From NCBI RefSeq assembly GCF_006838285.1, contig NZ_CP038228.1:4558199-4622198 (forward strand): a DNA stretch of 64,000 nucleotides, read 5' to 3'. Shown piece by piece: positions 46,224 through 55,911 of this stretch; the stretch's first letter is position 1; each line of letters starts with the position of its first letter. Under the pieces are notes generated by a model. It did no database searches. It was not told the DNA's origin and saw only the letters and a program-made list of their open reading frames with translations. Position numbers and translations under genes: made by a program. Source of the DNA: Xanthomonas translucens pv. cerealis (GTDB lineage: Bacteria > Pseudomonadota > Gammaproteobacteria > Xanthomonadales > Xanthomonadaceae).

Positions 46224-46248
46224 AATTGGTCTCATTCGTAGAATTGGT
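46224..46248. promoter_or_regulatory. Tandem AATTGGT half-sites
   Basis: AATTGGT occurs at 46224-46230 and 46242-46248, an exact 18-base repeat distance in the same orientation. The half-site is shared with the palindrome at 46433 and with the nagR promoter at 55912. Confidence 0.4.
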
Positions 46249-46263
46249 GCCCTATAGGTAGCG

Positions 46264-46277
46264 TGACAACGATGCGT
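46264..46277. promoter_or_regulatory. Weak LacI-type operator candidate
   Basis: TGACAACGATGCGT matches the CG-centred pattern except for the last two bases. Its first 11 bases equal those of the strong site at 46033. Confidence 0.3.
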
Positions 46278-46382
46278 GAAGAAGTCCGCTCAGAAAAAAT
46301 TTCACGCCTTCAATATTCTGATTTAAAAGAAGATTCTTAGGATCTCGGGGCGAGTCCAGGCGCCATTTGGCGATTGTGGACA

Positions 46383-46396
46383 TGACAGCGTTGACA
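46383..46396. promoter_or_regulatory. Candidate LacI-type operator overlapping the -35
   Basis: TGACAGCGTTGACA fits TGNCANCGNTGNCA, and its second half is the -35 hexamer TTGACA of the predicted promoter, a layout expected for direct repression. Confidence 0.5.
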
Positions 46397-46419
46397 CAAT
46401 CTTTCTAAGACCATAAAAA
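46391..46419 (+). promoter_or_regulatory. Candidate sigma-70 promoter of the TonB receptor gene
   Basis: Consensus -35 TTGACA (46391-46396), a 17-base spacer and TAAAAA (46414-46419) as -10. It is the best promoter match in the leader and lies between the LacI-type and the GntR-type operator candidates. Confidence 0.5.
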
Positions 46420-46432
46420 TCGAGGCGCCTGG

Positions 46433-46450
46433 AATTGGTCTTTGCCAATT
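46433..46450. promoter_or_regulatory. Candidate NagR (GntR) operator
   Basis: AATTGGTCTTTGCCAATT is an 18-base palindrome with perfect 6-bp arms, placed just past the predicted transcription start. The half-site AATTGGT recurs at the nagR promoter (55912-55918), so binding by the GntR repressor of this locus is likely. Confidence 0.55.
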
Positions 46451-46684
46451 CGGGTCGATCAGTCCAGCAGCCGCATGCAATCGCCCGCTCCGGGGTAGGG
46501 ACGGGGACGCGCCTTCCGCAACACGAGGCGCCGCAACAGACAGCACGTTCCATCGACTCCGTGCCCGCACGGACGGCATCGCCCTGCGCGTCGCGTCGGG
46601 CGCCATGGAGGGTGCGGCCTGCCGATCGCTGCCGCTGGGTGTCAGACGTCGTCGTGCCGATCAGCCATCAACCAGGATAGCCCA

Positions 46685-49384
46685 ATGCCACATGCCGCCC
46701 GCTCCCGTCCGCAGTGCTGTTCCCTGTCCGTCCTCGCCACCGCCATCGCGCTCGGTCTGCTCAGTGCCGGCGCGCAGGCGCAGCAAGCGCCGGCATCCGA
46801 CGGGATCTCCCAGCTCGATACCGTGACCGTCACCAGCTCCTACCAGAAGAGCCTGATCACCGCGCTGGACAACAAGCGCGAAGACGCGCGCATGACCGAC
46901 GGCATCTCTTCCGAGGACATCGGCAAGTTCCCGGCCGAGAATATCGCCGAGGCGATCCAGCGCATTCCCGGCGTGCAGATTTCCACCATCAACGGCCGCG
47001 GTTCGACCATCAGCATCCGCGGCCTTGGCCCGCAGTATTCGGCCACCACGATCAACGGCCAGACCGTCAAGAGCGCCGATTTCACCGACGGTTTCCGCTA
47101 CGACATCATCCAGCCGGAAGTGGCCGCGGCGATCGAGGTGATCAAGTCGCCGTCGGCGGACATGGACGCCGGCGGGCTGTCGGGCACGGTCAACATCAAG
47201 ACCACCAAGCCGCTGGACTACAAGGAACGCAAGTTGATCCTGTCGGCCAAGGAGCAGTACTCCGAATTCGCCGGCGGCGCGCCGACGCCCAAGGCGGTGG
47301 TCACTTACATCGACCAGTTCCAGCTCGACGACGGCGGCGAACTGGGCGTGTTCGTCAACGCCGGCTACCAGAAGCTCAAGGACCGCGCTGACTACCTGTG
47401 GATCGACCGCTGGTTCACCCAGGACACCGACGACGGCACCGCGTACATCCCGCGCCGCCCGCGCTACCGCTCGATCGAGCGCGAAACCGACCGCAAGATG
47501 CTCACCGCCGGCCTGCAGTGGAAGCCCAACGACCGGCTGGAGATGAACCTGACGGCGCTGTACTCGCAGGACAAGACCGACAACGACATGAACCAGTTGG
47601 TCTATTCCTTCGAGCGCAACGCACTGAACGTGCTGGAAACCGACGGCCTGAACGCGACCAAGGTGTCGGCGTCCAACTACTGGCTGGAGAACAACCGCCA
47701 GATCGAACGCCACGATCTCACCTCGCAGCTGCTGACCTGGGACGCGAAGTGGAAGGGCGATGCGTGGACCTTCAGCGGCGTGGCCAACTACACCGAAGGC
47801 AAGACCGACGAAGACGAGCGCGCGGTGATCCTCGGCCGCAAGCCGACCGCGACGCTGTTCGACATGTCCAATCCCGGCGCGATCTCGCTGACCACCGATG
47901 CCGACGCCGACGACGCCAGCGCCTGGAACCAGGCCAATCTGGTGCGCGACGAATATCCCAACGGTGCGATCACCAAGCTCAGCAACAAGGAATGGTCGCT
48001 GCAGTTCGATGCCGAGCGCTATGTCGGCGCCGGCTTCCTGGACTCGGTGAAGTTCGGCACCAAGTTCCGCCGCGAGACCTTCGACCGCAACGTCTGGCGC
48101 CGCGACTTCCTGTACCTGATCAACTCCGGCGCGGTGTCCGGCTATGCGATGTTCCCGGAACTGTCGGCGGCCAGCTCCGGCGTCAGCAACTTCCTCGACG
48201 GCAACCTGGCCTCGCAGAGTGACTGGGTGGCGCCGGACGTGTACGCCTACGCCGACGCGCTGGCCGCCTCCGGCATCACCGTGCCGGTGCTGTTCGCGCC
48301 GCAGGCCAGCTACCACATCCGCAACGACATCTTCTCCAGCTATGCGCTGGCCAAGATCGACACCGAACTGGGCAGCATGCGCCTGCGCGGCAATGTCGGG
48401 GTGCGCTACGAGAACACCAAGCGCACCACCGACACCTACCTGACCACCGCCTCGCAATACAGCGAGGACGCCAACGACGTGGTCGGCACCGCGCGCGCGC
48501 CGTACGAGTACCACAACTGGTTGCCGAGCCTGAACCTGGTGCTGGACATGCGCGAAGACCTGCTGCTGCGCTTCGCCGCGGGCAAGGTGCTGGTGCGGCC
48601 GATCCTGGACAGCAACACCGCCATCGCCAGCACCATCTCCTCGGGCACCAACACCGGCGGCACCACCACTTACGACGTGTCGCTGGGCCAGACCGACCTG
48701 AAGGCGCTGACCGCCAACCAGGCCGACCTCGGCCTTGAGTGGTACTACGGCCAAGGCGGCGGCCTGACCCTGGCCGGCTTCTGGAAACAGGTCAAGAACG
48801 GCACCTTCAACAGCATCGTCTGCCCGACCACGTTCAACGGTGCGGCGCTGTCGGGCAACAGCTCCGGCGACTGCGTGGACGGCAACGGCAACATCTACGA
48901 GATCACCGCCACCCAGAACGATCCGAGCAAGGTCAAGATCAAGGGCTACGAGCTGGGCTGGACCCAATCGTTCGATGCGTGGCTGCCGATCCAGGGCTTC
49001 GGCCTGACCGCCAACTTCACCCGGGTGCTCCCGCAGCGCGACACCGACTTCCAGATCCGCAACCTGTCGGAGAAGACCTGGAACGCCACCGGCTACTTGG
49101 AGAATGCGATGTTCTCCGCACGCCTGTCGCTGAATCACCGCAGCGAGTACCAGCAGGACAGCAGCGACAGCTTCTTCGCTCGCGAAGGCCACACCATGAA
49201 GGCGCGCACCCAGCTCGACGCGGTGCTCGGCTACCAGGCCACCGACACGCTCAGCTTCCAGCTCGGCGGGCTCAACCTGACCGACAAGAAGGAAGAGGCG
49301 TACAAGGACTTCAGCAGCCGCTGGCAGATGACCGGCGTCACCGGCCGCAGCTTCTACGTGTCGATGCAGTGGGACATCCTGTGA
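46685..49384 (+). CDS. TonB-dependent receptor of the GlcNAc locus
   Basis: An 899-residue outer-membrane transporter. A signal peptide (ending AQAQ) precedes a TonB box-like DTVTVTSSY, a plug domain (about 60-170: ENIAEAIQRIPGVQIS, ISIRGLGPQYSATTINGQTV, SADMDAGGLSGTVNIKTTKPL) and a 22-strand barrel ending in an aromatic-rich strand (RSFYVSMQWDIL). It would import glycans that carry GlcNAc. It is the first gene of the locus and follows a leader with LacI- and GntR-type operator candidates. It resembles the Nix receptors of Xanthomonas, but I do not assign a specific letter. Confidence 0.92.
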   Translation: MPHAARSRPQCCSLSVLATAIALGLLSAGAQAQQAPASDGISQLDTVTVTSSYQKSLITALDNKREDARMTDGISSEDIGKFPAENIAEAIQRIPGVQISTINGRGSTISIRGLGPQYSATTINGQTVKSADFTDGFRYDIIQPEVAAAIEVIKSPSADMDAGGLSGTVNIKTTKPLDYKERKLILSAKEQYSEFAGGAPTPKAVVTYIDQFQLDDGGELGVFVNAGYQKLKDRADYLWIDRWFTQDTDDGTAYIPRRPRYRSIERETDRKMLTAGLQWKPNDRLEMNLTALYSQDKTDNDMNQLVYSFERNALNVLETDGLNATKVSASNYWLENNRQIERHDLTSQLLTWDAKWKGDAWTFSGVANYTEGKTDEDERAVILGRKPTATLFDMSNPGAISLTTDADADDASAWNQANLVRDEYPNGAITKLSNKEWSLQFDAERYVGAGFLDSVKFGTKFRRETFDRNVWRRDFLYLINSGAVSGYAMFPELSAASSGVSNFLDGNLASQSDWVAPDVYAYADALAASGITVPVLFAPQASYHIRNDIFSSYALAKIDTELGSMRLRGNVGVRYENTKRTTDTYLTTASQYSEDANDVVGTARAPYEYHNWLPSLNLVLDMREDLLLRFAAGKVLVRPILDSNTAIASTISSGTNTGGTTTYDVSLGQTDLKALTANQADLGLEWYYGQGGGLTLAGFWKQVKNGTFNSIVCPTTFNGAALSGNSSGDCVDGNGNIYEITATQNDPSKVKIKGYELGWTQSFDAWLPIQGFGLTANFTRVLPQRDTDFQIRNLSEKTWNATGYLENAMFSARLSLNHRSEYQQDSSDSFFAREGHTMKARTQLDAVLGYQATDTLSFQLGGLNLTDKKEEAYKDFSSRWQMTGVTGRSFYVSMQWDIL

Positions 49385-49495
49385 CGCCGCTGCGGTCGCT
49401 TGCAGGATAGACCGCCGCCTGCCCGGCGCCACGGTGGTGCCGGGCAGGGCGAGGTGGCCCATCCCTATCGCATTCACAGGTTTCAGGGCAAGCGC

Positions 49496-52381
49496 ATGCA
49501 ACGACGAGAATTCCTGGCAGGCGGCGCCGGTGCCGGCCTGCTGCTGGCGGCGCCGCGGTTGAGCTGGGCTGGCAGCGCGGCGCAGGCCGGCATGGCCGCT
49601 GGCGCGACCGGCACCGCCGCCGCGGCAGTGCCGACGTTGACGCTGGCAGTGGATCCCGGCCTGTTGTGCCTGGACGAGGGCTGGCGGTTCCACGAAGGCG
49701 ACATCCCGTTGCCGCCGATCAGCGGCCAGGACGCCAGCTACGACAATGCCAAGGCCGGCAAGGCCTGGGGCGCGGCCGCCGGCGATTTCGACGATAGCCA
49801 ATGGCGGCAACTGCGGTTGCCGCACGATTTCGCCATCGAGCAGCCGATCGAGGCCAGCGCCAATGTGGCGCAGGGCTATCGCCGTCGCGGCATCGCCTGG
49901 TACCGGCGCAGCCTGCGGCTGGACGAGGCGCAGCGCGGCAAGGCGCTGGAACTGCGCTTCGACGGCATCTCCAGCCGTGCCACGGTGTGGGTCAACGGCT
50001 TGCTGATGGCGCGCAGCTGGAGCGGCTACGACGGGTTCGCCATCGACCTGAGCGCGATCGCGCGCTACGGCCAGGACCTCAACAGCATCGCGGTGCGCGT
50101 GGATGCCGAGGCGATGGACGGCTGGTGGTACGAGGGCGCCGGGATCTATCGGCACACCTGGCTGGCGGTGCGCGATGCGCTGCATATCGTCGGCGACGGC
50201 GTGCATGCGGTGCCGCGGATCGGCAGCGACGCACAGTGGACGCTACCGGTCGCGGTCACGCTCGCCAATACCGGCGAGCAGGTTGACGCCGCGGCGCTGG
50301 AGGTGGCGCTGTACGACGCGCACGGCACGTTGGTGGCGCAGGGCAGCACTGCGGTGCAGGTCGGCGCGCTGGCACAGGCGCTGGCGCAGGTCGAACTGCA
50401 GGTGCGGCAGCCGCAGCGCTGGGACGTGGCCGCGCCGCATCTGTACCGGGTGGTGACGGTGCTGCGCAGCGCTGGCCGCGAGCGCGACCGCCGCGAGTGC
50501 GCGATCGGCTTTCGCACGCTGCGCTTCGATGCGCAGCACGGCTTCTTCCTCAACGAGCGGCCGCTCAAGATCAAGGGCGCCTGCCTGCACCAGGACCATG
50601 CCGGGGTCGGCGTGGCGGTACCCGACAGCCTGCTCGAGTTCCGCATCCGCCGGCTCAAGGCGCTGGGCTGCAATGCGATCCGCCTGCACCACGCGGTGGC
50701 CAGCGAACTGCTCGATGTCTGCGATCGCCTGGGCATGCTGGTGATGGCCGAGAACCGCGTGTTCAATCCCGCGCCCGACTACGCCGCGCAACTGCGCTGG
50801 CTGGTGCGCCGCGATCGCAACCATGCCTGCGTGTTCCTGTGGTCGGTGTTCAACGAAGAGCCGATGCAGGGCACCGTCGCCGGCTACGAAATGGTGCGCC
50901 GCGCGGTGGCGCTGGTGCGCGCGCTGGACGACAGCCGGCCGGTGACCGCGGCGATGAACGACGGCATGTTGACCCAGCGCAACGCCGCCGATGCGGTGGA
51001 CGTGGTCGGCTTCAACTACCGCCAGTTCAACTACGACCGGGTGCGCGCGGCGATGCCGGACAAGCCCTTGCTGTCCAGCGAGGACACCAGCGCGTTCCAG
51101 ACCCGCGGCGCCTGGTTCACCGACATGGACGCGCACGTCATCGCCGAGGACGACTCGGTCGCCGCGCCGTGGGGCAACACCCATCGCAGGTCCTGGCAGT
51201 TGATCGACGAGCGCCCCTATCTGGCCGGCAGTTTCGTCTGGACCGGTTTCGACTACCGCGGCGAGCCGACCCCGTTCGAATGGCCGTCGGTGTCCTCGTT
51301 CTTCGGCATCATGGATCTGTGCGGTTTTCCGAAGGGCGCGTATTGGTTGCGCCAGGCGCAGTGGATCGACGCTGCGCCGGTGCTGCAGCTGCTGCCGCAC
51401 TGGAACTGGCCGGGCCGCGAAGGCACGCCGATCAAGGTGATGGCGTTCTGCAATGCGCAGCAGGTGGAGCTGTGGCTCAACGGGCAGTCGCAGGGGCGAC
51501 AGGCGGTGGACCGGATCGCAATGAATGCCTGGCAGGTGACGTACGTGCCGGGTGTGTTGGAGGCGGTGGCCTATCGCGATGGTCGCGAAGTGGCGCGGCA
51601 GCGGGTGCAGACGGTCGGCGCGCCGGCCGCGCTGCGGCTGACCGCGGACCGCGGGCGGATGCGCGGCGATGGCCGCGACGCGCAGCCGATCACTCTGGAA
51701 GCGGTGGATGCGCAGGGCCGCCATGTGCCGTTTGCCGCTGCGCAGATCGCGCTGCAGGTCGACGGCGGGCGCCTGCTCGGCGTCGGCAACGGCGACCCGA
51801 ATCGGCACGCGGCCGATAACGTGCCGCAGGTGCAGCTGTTCAACGGCCTGGCGCAGGCCATCGTCGAGGCCGGCACCGGCCAGCGCCGGTTGCGCATCGA
51901 AGCGCGCGCGCCGGGCCTGCGTGCCGCGCAGGCGACGATCGAACTGGATGCGGCAGCCGCGCCGCTGTCGCTGCCGCCGGCCGCCGCGGCGATGGTGGTG
52001 CCCGGCTGGCGGCGCACGCTGCCGTTCGCCGCGCCGCCGGATCCGGCGCTGCCACGCGCGCCCAACGACAACAACAGCTGGAGCTTCTGCCAGCCGGGCA
52101 ACCTGGAAACGCGCGCCGAGCGCGATGGCTATGTGCTGTACCGCACCGCGTTTACGCCGTGGGCCGGGATCCAGCAGCGCGGCGGCGTGCTGCGGCTGGG
52201 CCGTGCCACCGGTGCGGCGCAGGTGTATCTGGACCGGAAACTGGTTGCCCGTGTGGCCGCGGGACAGCCGGCGCAACTGCGCTTGCCGCCTGCGGCCGGC
52301 GAACGGGTGCTGGCGGTGGTGATGCAGGTGACGGCCGGAATGCCTTTCGGCTTCGATGATGTCGCGATAGTGGAGTATTGA
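49496..52381 (+). CDS. Tat-exported GH2 family glycoside hydrolase
   Basis: A 961-residue protein with a twin-arginine signal (QRREFLAGGAGAG). The GH2 layout is visible: sugar-binding jelly-roll (about 60-210), immunoglobulin-like domain, TIM barrel (about 330-620) with acid/base E454 in SVFNEEP and nucleophile E529 in LSSEDTSAF, then further beta-domains and a terminal carbohydrate-binding-like region (about 840-960). GH2 covers beta-galactosidase, beta-mannosidase and beta-glucuronidase; specificity cannot be fixed by eye, but beta-galactosidase or mannosidase activity on N-glycan-like substrates would fit. Start at ATG 49496 so that the signal is N-terminal. Confidence 0.9.
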   Translation: MQRREFLAGGAGAGLLLAAPRLSWAGSAAQAGMAAGATGTAAAAVPTLTLAVDPGLLCLDEGWRFHEGDIPLPPISGQDASYDNAKAGKAWGAAAGDFDDSQWRQLRLPHDFAIEQPIEASANVAQGYRRRGIAWYRRSLRLDEAQRGKALELRFDGISSRATVWVNGLLMARSWSGYDGFAIDLSAIARYGQDLNSIAVRVDAEAMDGWWYEGAGIYRHTWLAVRDALHIVGDGVHAVPRIGSDAQWTLPVAVTLANTGEQVDAAALEVALYDAHGTLVAQGSTAVQVGALAQALAQVELQVRQPQRWDVAAPHLYRVVTVLRSAGRERDRRECAIGFRTLRFDAQHGFFLNERPLKIKGACLHQDHAGVGVAVPDSLLEFRIRRLKALGCNAIRLHHAVASELLDVCDRLGMLVMAENRVFNPAPDYAAQLRWLVRRDRNHACVFLWSVFNEEPMQGTVAGYEMVRRAVALVRALDDSRPVTAAMNDGMLTQRNAADAVDVVGFNYRQFNYDRVRAAMPDKPLLSSEDTSAFQTRGAWFTDMDAHVIAEDDSVAAPWGNTHRRSWQLIDERPYLAGSFVWTGFDYRGEPTPFEWPSVSSFFGIMDLCGFPKGAYWLRQAQWIDAAPVLQLLPHWNWPGREGTPIKVMAFCNAQQVELWLNGQSQGRQAVDRIAMNAWQVTYVPGVLEAVAYRDGREVARQRVQTVGAPAALRLTADRGRMRGDGRDAQPITLEAVDAQGRHVPFAAAQIALQVDGGRLLGVGNGDPNRHAADNVPQVQLFNGLAQAIVEAGTGQRRLRIEARAPGLRAAQATIELDAAAAPLSLPPAAAAMVVPGWRRTLPFAAPPDPALPRAPNDNNSWSFCQPGNLETRAERDGYVLYRTAFTPWAGIQQRGGVLRLGRATGAAQVYLDRKLVARVAAGQPAQLRLPPAAGERVLAVVMQVTAGMPFGFDDVAIVEY

Positions 52382-52385
52382 CCGA

Positions 52386-54740
52386 ATGAAGCGAACCTTC
52401 CGCCATGCCCTTTCATGCGGCCGTGCCTGGCTGCGCTCGCTGTGCGGGTTGCCGTTGCGCGGCCATGCCGCACTGCTGCTGGCCGGCGCGCTGCTGGCGC
52501 CGGCCGCGTTCGCCGCAGCGGCGCCCGACGCGCAGGGCGCCGCCGCGCGCGGCGTGCTGCTGCGCACGCTCGGCCCGCGCGCCGCCGCGCTGGCGCTGCA
52601 ACGGCAGCCGCGCGGCAACGGCAACGACTGGTACCAGGTCGCCGCCGCCGCCGGCACGCTGCGCGTGTCCGCTTCCTCGGAAGTGGCGCTGGCGCATGGC
52701 GCGTACAGCTATCTGCAATCCATCGGCGCCGCCTCGGTGAGCTGGGAGGGCAGCCGGGTCGCGCTGCCTGCGGCCTATGCCGATTTCAACGGGCAGCGCG
52801 TTGTCACCCCGTTCGCTTACCGCGCCTATCTCAACGTATGCACCTACGGCTACACCACGCCGTGGTGGGACTGGGCGCGCTGGGAACGCGAGATCGACTG
52901 GATGGCGCTGCACGGCATCGACATGCCGCTGGCGATGGAAGGCCAGGATTACGTGTGGCAGGCGCTGTGGCGCGAGTTCGGGGTGAGCGACGCGGACCTG
53001 GCGCAGTATTTCTCTGGCCCGGCGTTTGCGCCGTGGCAGCGCATGGGCAACATCGAAGGTTACGATGCGCCGTTGCCGCAGCAGTGGATCGAGGACAAGC
53101 ACGCGTTGCAGCAGCGCATCCTGCAGCGCATGCGCGCGCTGGGCATGAAGCCGGTGCTGCCGGCCTTCGCCGGCTATGTGCCGAAGGCGTTCGCGCAGGC
53201 GCATCCGCAGGCGCGCATCTACCGCATGCGCGCCTGGGAAGGCTTCCACGAGACCTATTGGCTGGATCCGGCCGATCCGCTGTTCGCCAAGATCGCGCAG
53301 CGTTTCATCCAGCTCTACGACCGCACGTACGGCAAGGGCACCTATTACCTGGCCGATGCGTTCAACGAAATGCTGCCGCCGATCGCCGCCGACGGCAGCG
53401 ACGCGCGCCTGGCCAGCTACGGCGACAGCACCGCCAATACCGCCAAGACCACGCCGCCCGAGGTGTCGCCGGCGCAGCGCGACAAGCGCCTGGCCGAGTA
53501 CGGCCGCGCATTGTATGAATCGATCCATCGCGCCAATCCCGACGCGGTATGGGTGATGCAGGGCTGGCTGTTCGGCGCCGACCGCCACTTCTGGACGCCG
53601 CAGGCGATCGCCGCGTTCCTGCGCGAGGTGCCCAACGACAAGCTGCTGGTGCTGGACATCGGCAACGATCGCTACCCAGGCACCTGGAAGCTGTCCGACG
53701 CGTTCGACGGCAAGCAGTGGATCTACGGCTACGTGCACAACTACGGCGGCAGCAATCCGGTGTACGGCGACCTGGCGTTCTACCGCGACGACCTGCGTGC
53801 GCTGCTCGCGGACAAGGACAAGCAGCAACTGGTCGGCTTCGGCGCGTTCCCGGAAGGCCTGCACACCAACTCGGTGGTCTACGAATACATGTACGCGCTG
53901 GCCTGGGGCGAGCAGCAGCGTTCGCTGCAGGACTGGCTCGGCGACTACACCCGCGCCCGCTACGGACATACTTCGCCGGCATTGCGTGCGGCCTGGGACG
54001 ACCTGCAGGCCGCAGTGCTGTCCACCCGCTACTGGACGCCGCGCTGGTGGCGCAGCCGTGCCGGCGCTTACCTGCTGTTCAAGCGGCCGACGCTGGACAT
54101 CGGTGAATTCGAAGGTGCGCCCGGCGACCCGCCGCGCTTGCGCCGTGCGCTGGATCAATTGCTGGCGCTGGCGCCGGAGTACGCCGACGCGCCGCTGTAC
54201 CGCTACGACCTGGTGGACTTCGCCCGCCACTACGCGACCGGTCGCGTGGATGCGCAATTGCAGCAGGCGGTGGCCGCCTACAAGCGCGGCGACGTCGCCG
54301 CCGGCGATGCCGCGTTCGCCCGCGTGCAGGCGGCGGTGCGGCAGCTCGACGGCCTGGTCGGCGGCCAGCAGGAAACCCTGTCGAGCTGGCTCGGCGATGC
54401 CGAAAGCTATGCGAAGACGCCGCAGGACGCGGCCTACTACCGGCGCGACGCCAAGGCGCAGGTCAGCGTGTGGGGCGGCGAGGGCAATCTCGGCGACTAT
54501 GCGTCCAAGGCCTGGCAGGGCATGTACGCCGACTACTACCTGCCGCGCTGGGCGCTGGCGATGCAGGCGCTGCGGGCGGCGGCGGTCGGCGGCGGCAGCG
54601 TGGACGAGGCGGCGTTGCAGCAGCGGCTGCGCGCCTGGGAGCTGGACTGGGTGAAGTGCGAGACAGCTTACACGCGGCAAGCCCCGGCCGATCCGGTCGC
54701 CGCGGTACGCACCCTGCTGCAACAGGTGGATGCCCGATGA
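52386..54740 (+). CDS. GH89 alpha-N-acetylglucosaminidase
   Basis: A 784-residue exported enzyme homologous to human lysosomal NAGLU. A signal segment (ALLLAGALLAPAAFA) is followed by an N-terminal domain, the (beta/alpha)8 catalytic domain with LNVCTYGYTTPWWDWARWE, MGNIEGYDAPLP, acid/base E328 (DAFNEMLPP) and nucleophile E490 (PEGLHTNSVVYEYM), and an all-helical C-terminal domain. It removes terminal alpha-linked GlcNAc. It lies 4 bases past the GH2 gene and overlaps nagX by 4 bases. Confidence 0.95.
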   Translation: MKRTFRHALSCGRAWLRSLCGLPLRGHAALLLAGALLAPAAFAAAAPDAQGAAARGVLLRTLGPRAAALALQRQPRGNGNDWYQVAAAAGTLRVSASSEVALAHGAYSYLQSIGAASVSWEGSRVALPAAYADFNGQRVVTPFAYRAYLNVCTYGYTTPWWDWARWEREIDWMALHGIDMPLAMEGQDYVWQALWREFGVSDADLAQYFSGPAFAPWQRMGNIEGYDAPLPQQWIEDKHALQQRILQRMRALGMKPVLPAFAGYVPKAFAQAHPQARIYRMRAWEGFHETYWLDPADPLFAKIAQRFIQLYDRTYGKGTYYLADAFNEMLPPIAADGSDARLASYGDSTANTAKTTPPEVSPAQRDKRLAEYGRALYESIHRANPDAVWVMQGWLFGADRHFWTPQAIAAFLREVPNDKLLVLDIGNDRYPGTWKLSDAFDGKQWIYGYVHNYGGSNPVYGDLAFYRDDLRALLADKDKQQLVGFGAFPEGLHTNSVVYEYMYALAWGEQQRSLQDWLGDYTRARYGHTSPALRAAWDDLQAAVLSTRYWTPRWWRSRAGAYLLFKRPTLDIGEFEGAPGDPPRLRRALDQLLALAPEYADAPLYRYDLVDFARHYATGRVDAQLQQAVAAYKRGDVAAGDAAFARVQAAVRQLDGLVGGQQETLSSWLGDAESYAKTPQDAAYYRRDAKAQVSVWGGEGNLGDYASKAWQGMYADYYLPRWALAMQALRAAAVGGGSVDEAALQQRLRAWELDWVKCETAYTRQAPADPVAAVRTLLQQVDAR

Positions 54741-55891
54741 GCGCCGCTTCCATGAGCATCCCCGCCGCCGCGCCATCGCGCGAACGCTTCGTGTCGCTGG
54801 ACGTGTTCCGCGGCCTGATGATCTTCCTGATGATCCTGGGCAACACGCCGGGCGCCGGCGCCGACGCGTTCGTGCAGCTGCGGCACGCACCGTGGCTCGG
54901 CTTCACCGCCGCCGACGTGGGGTTCCCGTCGTTCCTGTTCGTGGTCGGCAACGCGATGAGCTTCGCGCTGGATCGCAGCCAGCCGCTCGGCGCGTTCCTG
55001 TGCCGGGTCGGCAAGCGCAGCGCGCTGATCTTCCTGCTCGGCTTTTTGATGTACTGGTTTCCGTTCGTGCACCAGGGCGCCGACGGCAGCTGGAGCTTCA
55101 TCGCCATCGACCAGACCCGGGTGCCGGGCGTGCTGCAGCGCATCGCGCTGTGCTACGCGCTCGCCGCGCTGTTGTGCCGCTGGCTGCCGCCGCGCGGGCT
55201 GCTCGGCGCCTGCGTGGCGCTGCTGCTCGGCCACTGGGCGGCGCTGTACCTGTGGGGCCAGCCGGGTGCGGAACTGAGCAAGCTCGGCAACGCCGCCACG
55301 CGCCTGGACCTGTGGCTGCTGGATCCGGCGCAGCTGTACCGCAAGGACGGCGGCTTCGATCCGGAAGGCCTGCTCGGCACGCTGCCGGCCACGGTCAATG
55401 TCATCGCCGGCTACCTGACCGGCCTGTACGTGCGCCGCGTCGGCAAGCAGGCGCGCACGGTGCGCTGGCTGCTGCTGGCCGGCATCGCGCTGACCCTGCT
55501 GGCCCTGGCCTGGCAGCCGTGGTTTCCGCTGGCCAAGAAACTGTGGACCGGTTCGTTCGTGCTGCTGACGGTGGGCCTGGATCTGCTGCTGCTGGGCGCG
55601 CTGCTGTGGGCGATCGAGGTGCGCCGGTGGCAGGCGGGCAGCGGCTTCTTCACCGTGCTCGGGCGCAATCCGCTGGCAATCTACCTGTTCTCCGAACTGT
55701 TCGTGATCAGCCTGCGGCTGGTCCCGGCCGGCGCCAGTGGAATGGACCTGTACCAATGGCTGGGCATCGCGGTGTTCCAGCGGCTGCTGCCCGGTCCCTG
55801 GGGCAGCCTGGCCTGTGCGCTGGCCTACACGTTGGTGTGCTGGGCGGTGGGCTGGTGGATGGACCGGCGGCGGCTGTACCTGCGGCTCTGA
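54737..55891 (+). CDS. nagX: NagX, HGSNAT/DUF5009-like membrane protein
   Basis: A 384-residue polytopic inner-membrane protein with about ten helices. Signature stretches are RFVSLDVFRGLMIFLMILGN, FPSFLFVVGNAM and RVPGVLQRIALCYALAA. The family includes human HGSNAT, the lysosomal heparan-alpha-glucosaminide N-acetyltransferase, and the bacterial nag-locus protein NagX. A role in moving or acetylating amino sugars at the inner membrane is inferred. The ATG overlaps the stop of the GH89 gene (ATGA). Confidence 0.9.
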   Translation: MSAASMSIPAAAPSRERFVSLDVFRGLMIFLMILGNTPGAGADAFVQLRHAPWLGFTAADVGFPSFLFVVGNAMSFALDRSQPLGAFLCRVGKRSALIFLLGFLMYWFPFVHQGADGSWSFIAIDQTRVPGVLQRIALCYALAALLCRWLPPRGLLGACVALLLGHWAALYLWGQPGAELSKLGNAATRLDLWLLDPAQLYRKDGGFDPEGLLGTLPATVNVIAGYLTGLYVRRVGKQARTVRWLLLAGIALTLLALAWQPWFPLAKKLWTGSFVLLTVGLDLLLLGALLWAIEVRRWQAGSGFFTVLGRNPLAIYLFSELFVISLRLVPAGASGMDLYQWLGIAVFQRLLPGPWGSLACALAYTLVCWAVGWWMDRRRLYLRL

Positions 55892-55911
55892 CCCGGCGTG
55901 CACATGTCGCA

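Larger units (their letters stand above)
45491..46684. other. 1.2-kb non-coding leader of the nag locus
   Basis: No supportable gene lies here, and the second half is clearly AT-richer than its surroundings. It contains an imperfect inverted repeat (45585-45611 and 45709-45738), a single REP-like arm (45789-45813), three LacI-type operator candidates (46033, 46264, 46383), three copies of the AATTGGT half-site and a sigma-70-like promoter at 46391-46419. It appears to be a control region for the TonB receptor gene that follows, with about 260 bases of untranslated leader. Confidence 0.6.

Noticed and set aside
46661..50206. An 1181-codon open frame on the minus strand opposite the TonB receptor and GH2 genes
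   Set aside because: It is a high-GC shadow: the plus-strand proteins have clear domains and signal peptides, while the antisense translation is His/Arg/Val-rich without motifs.
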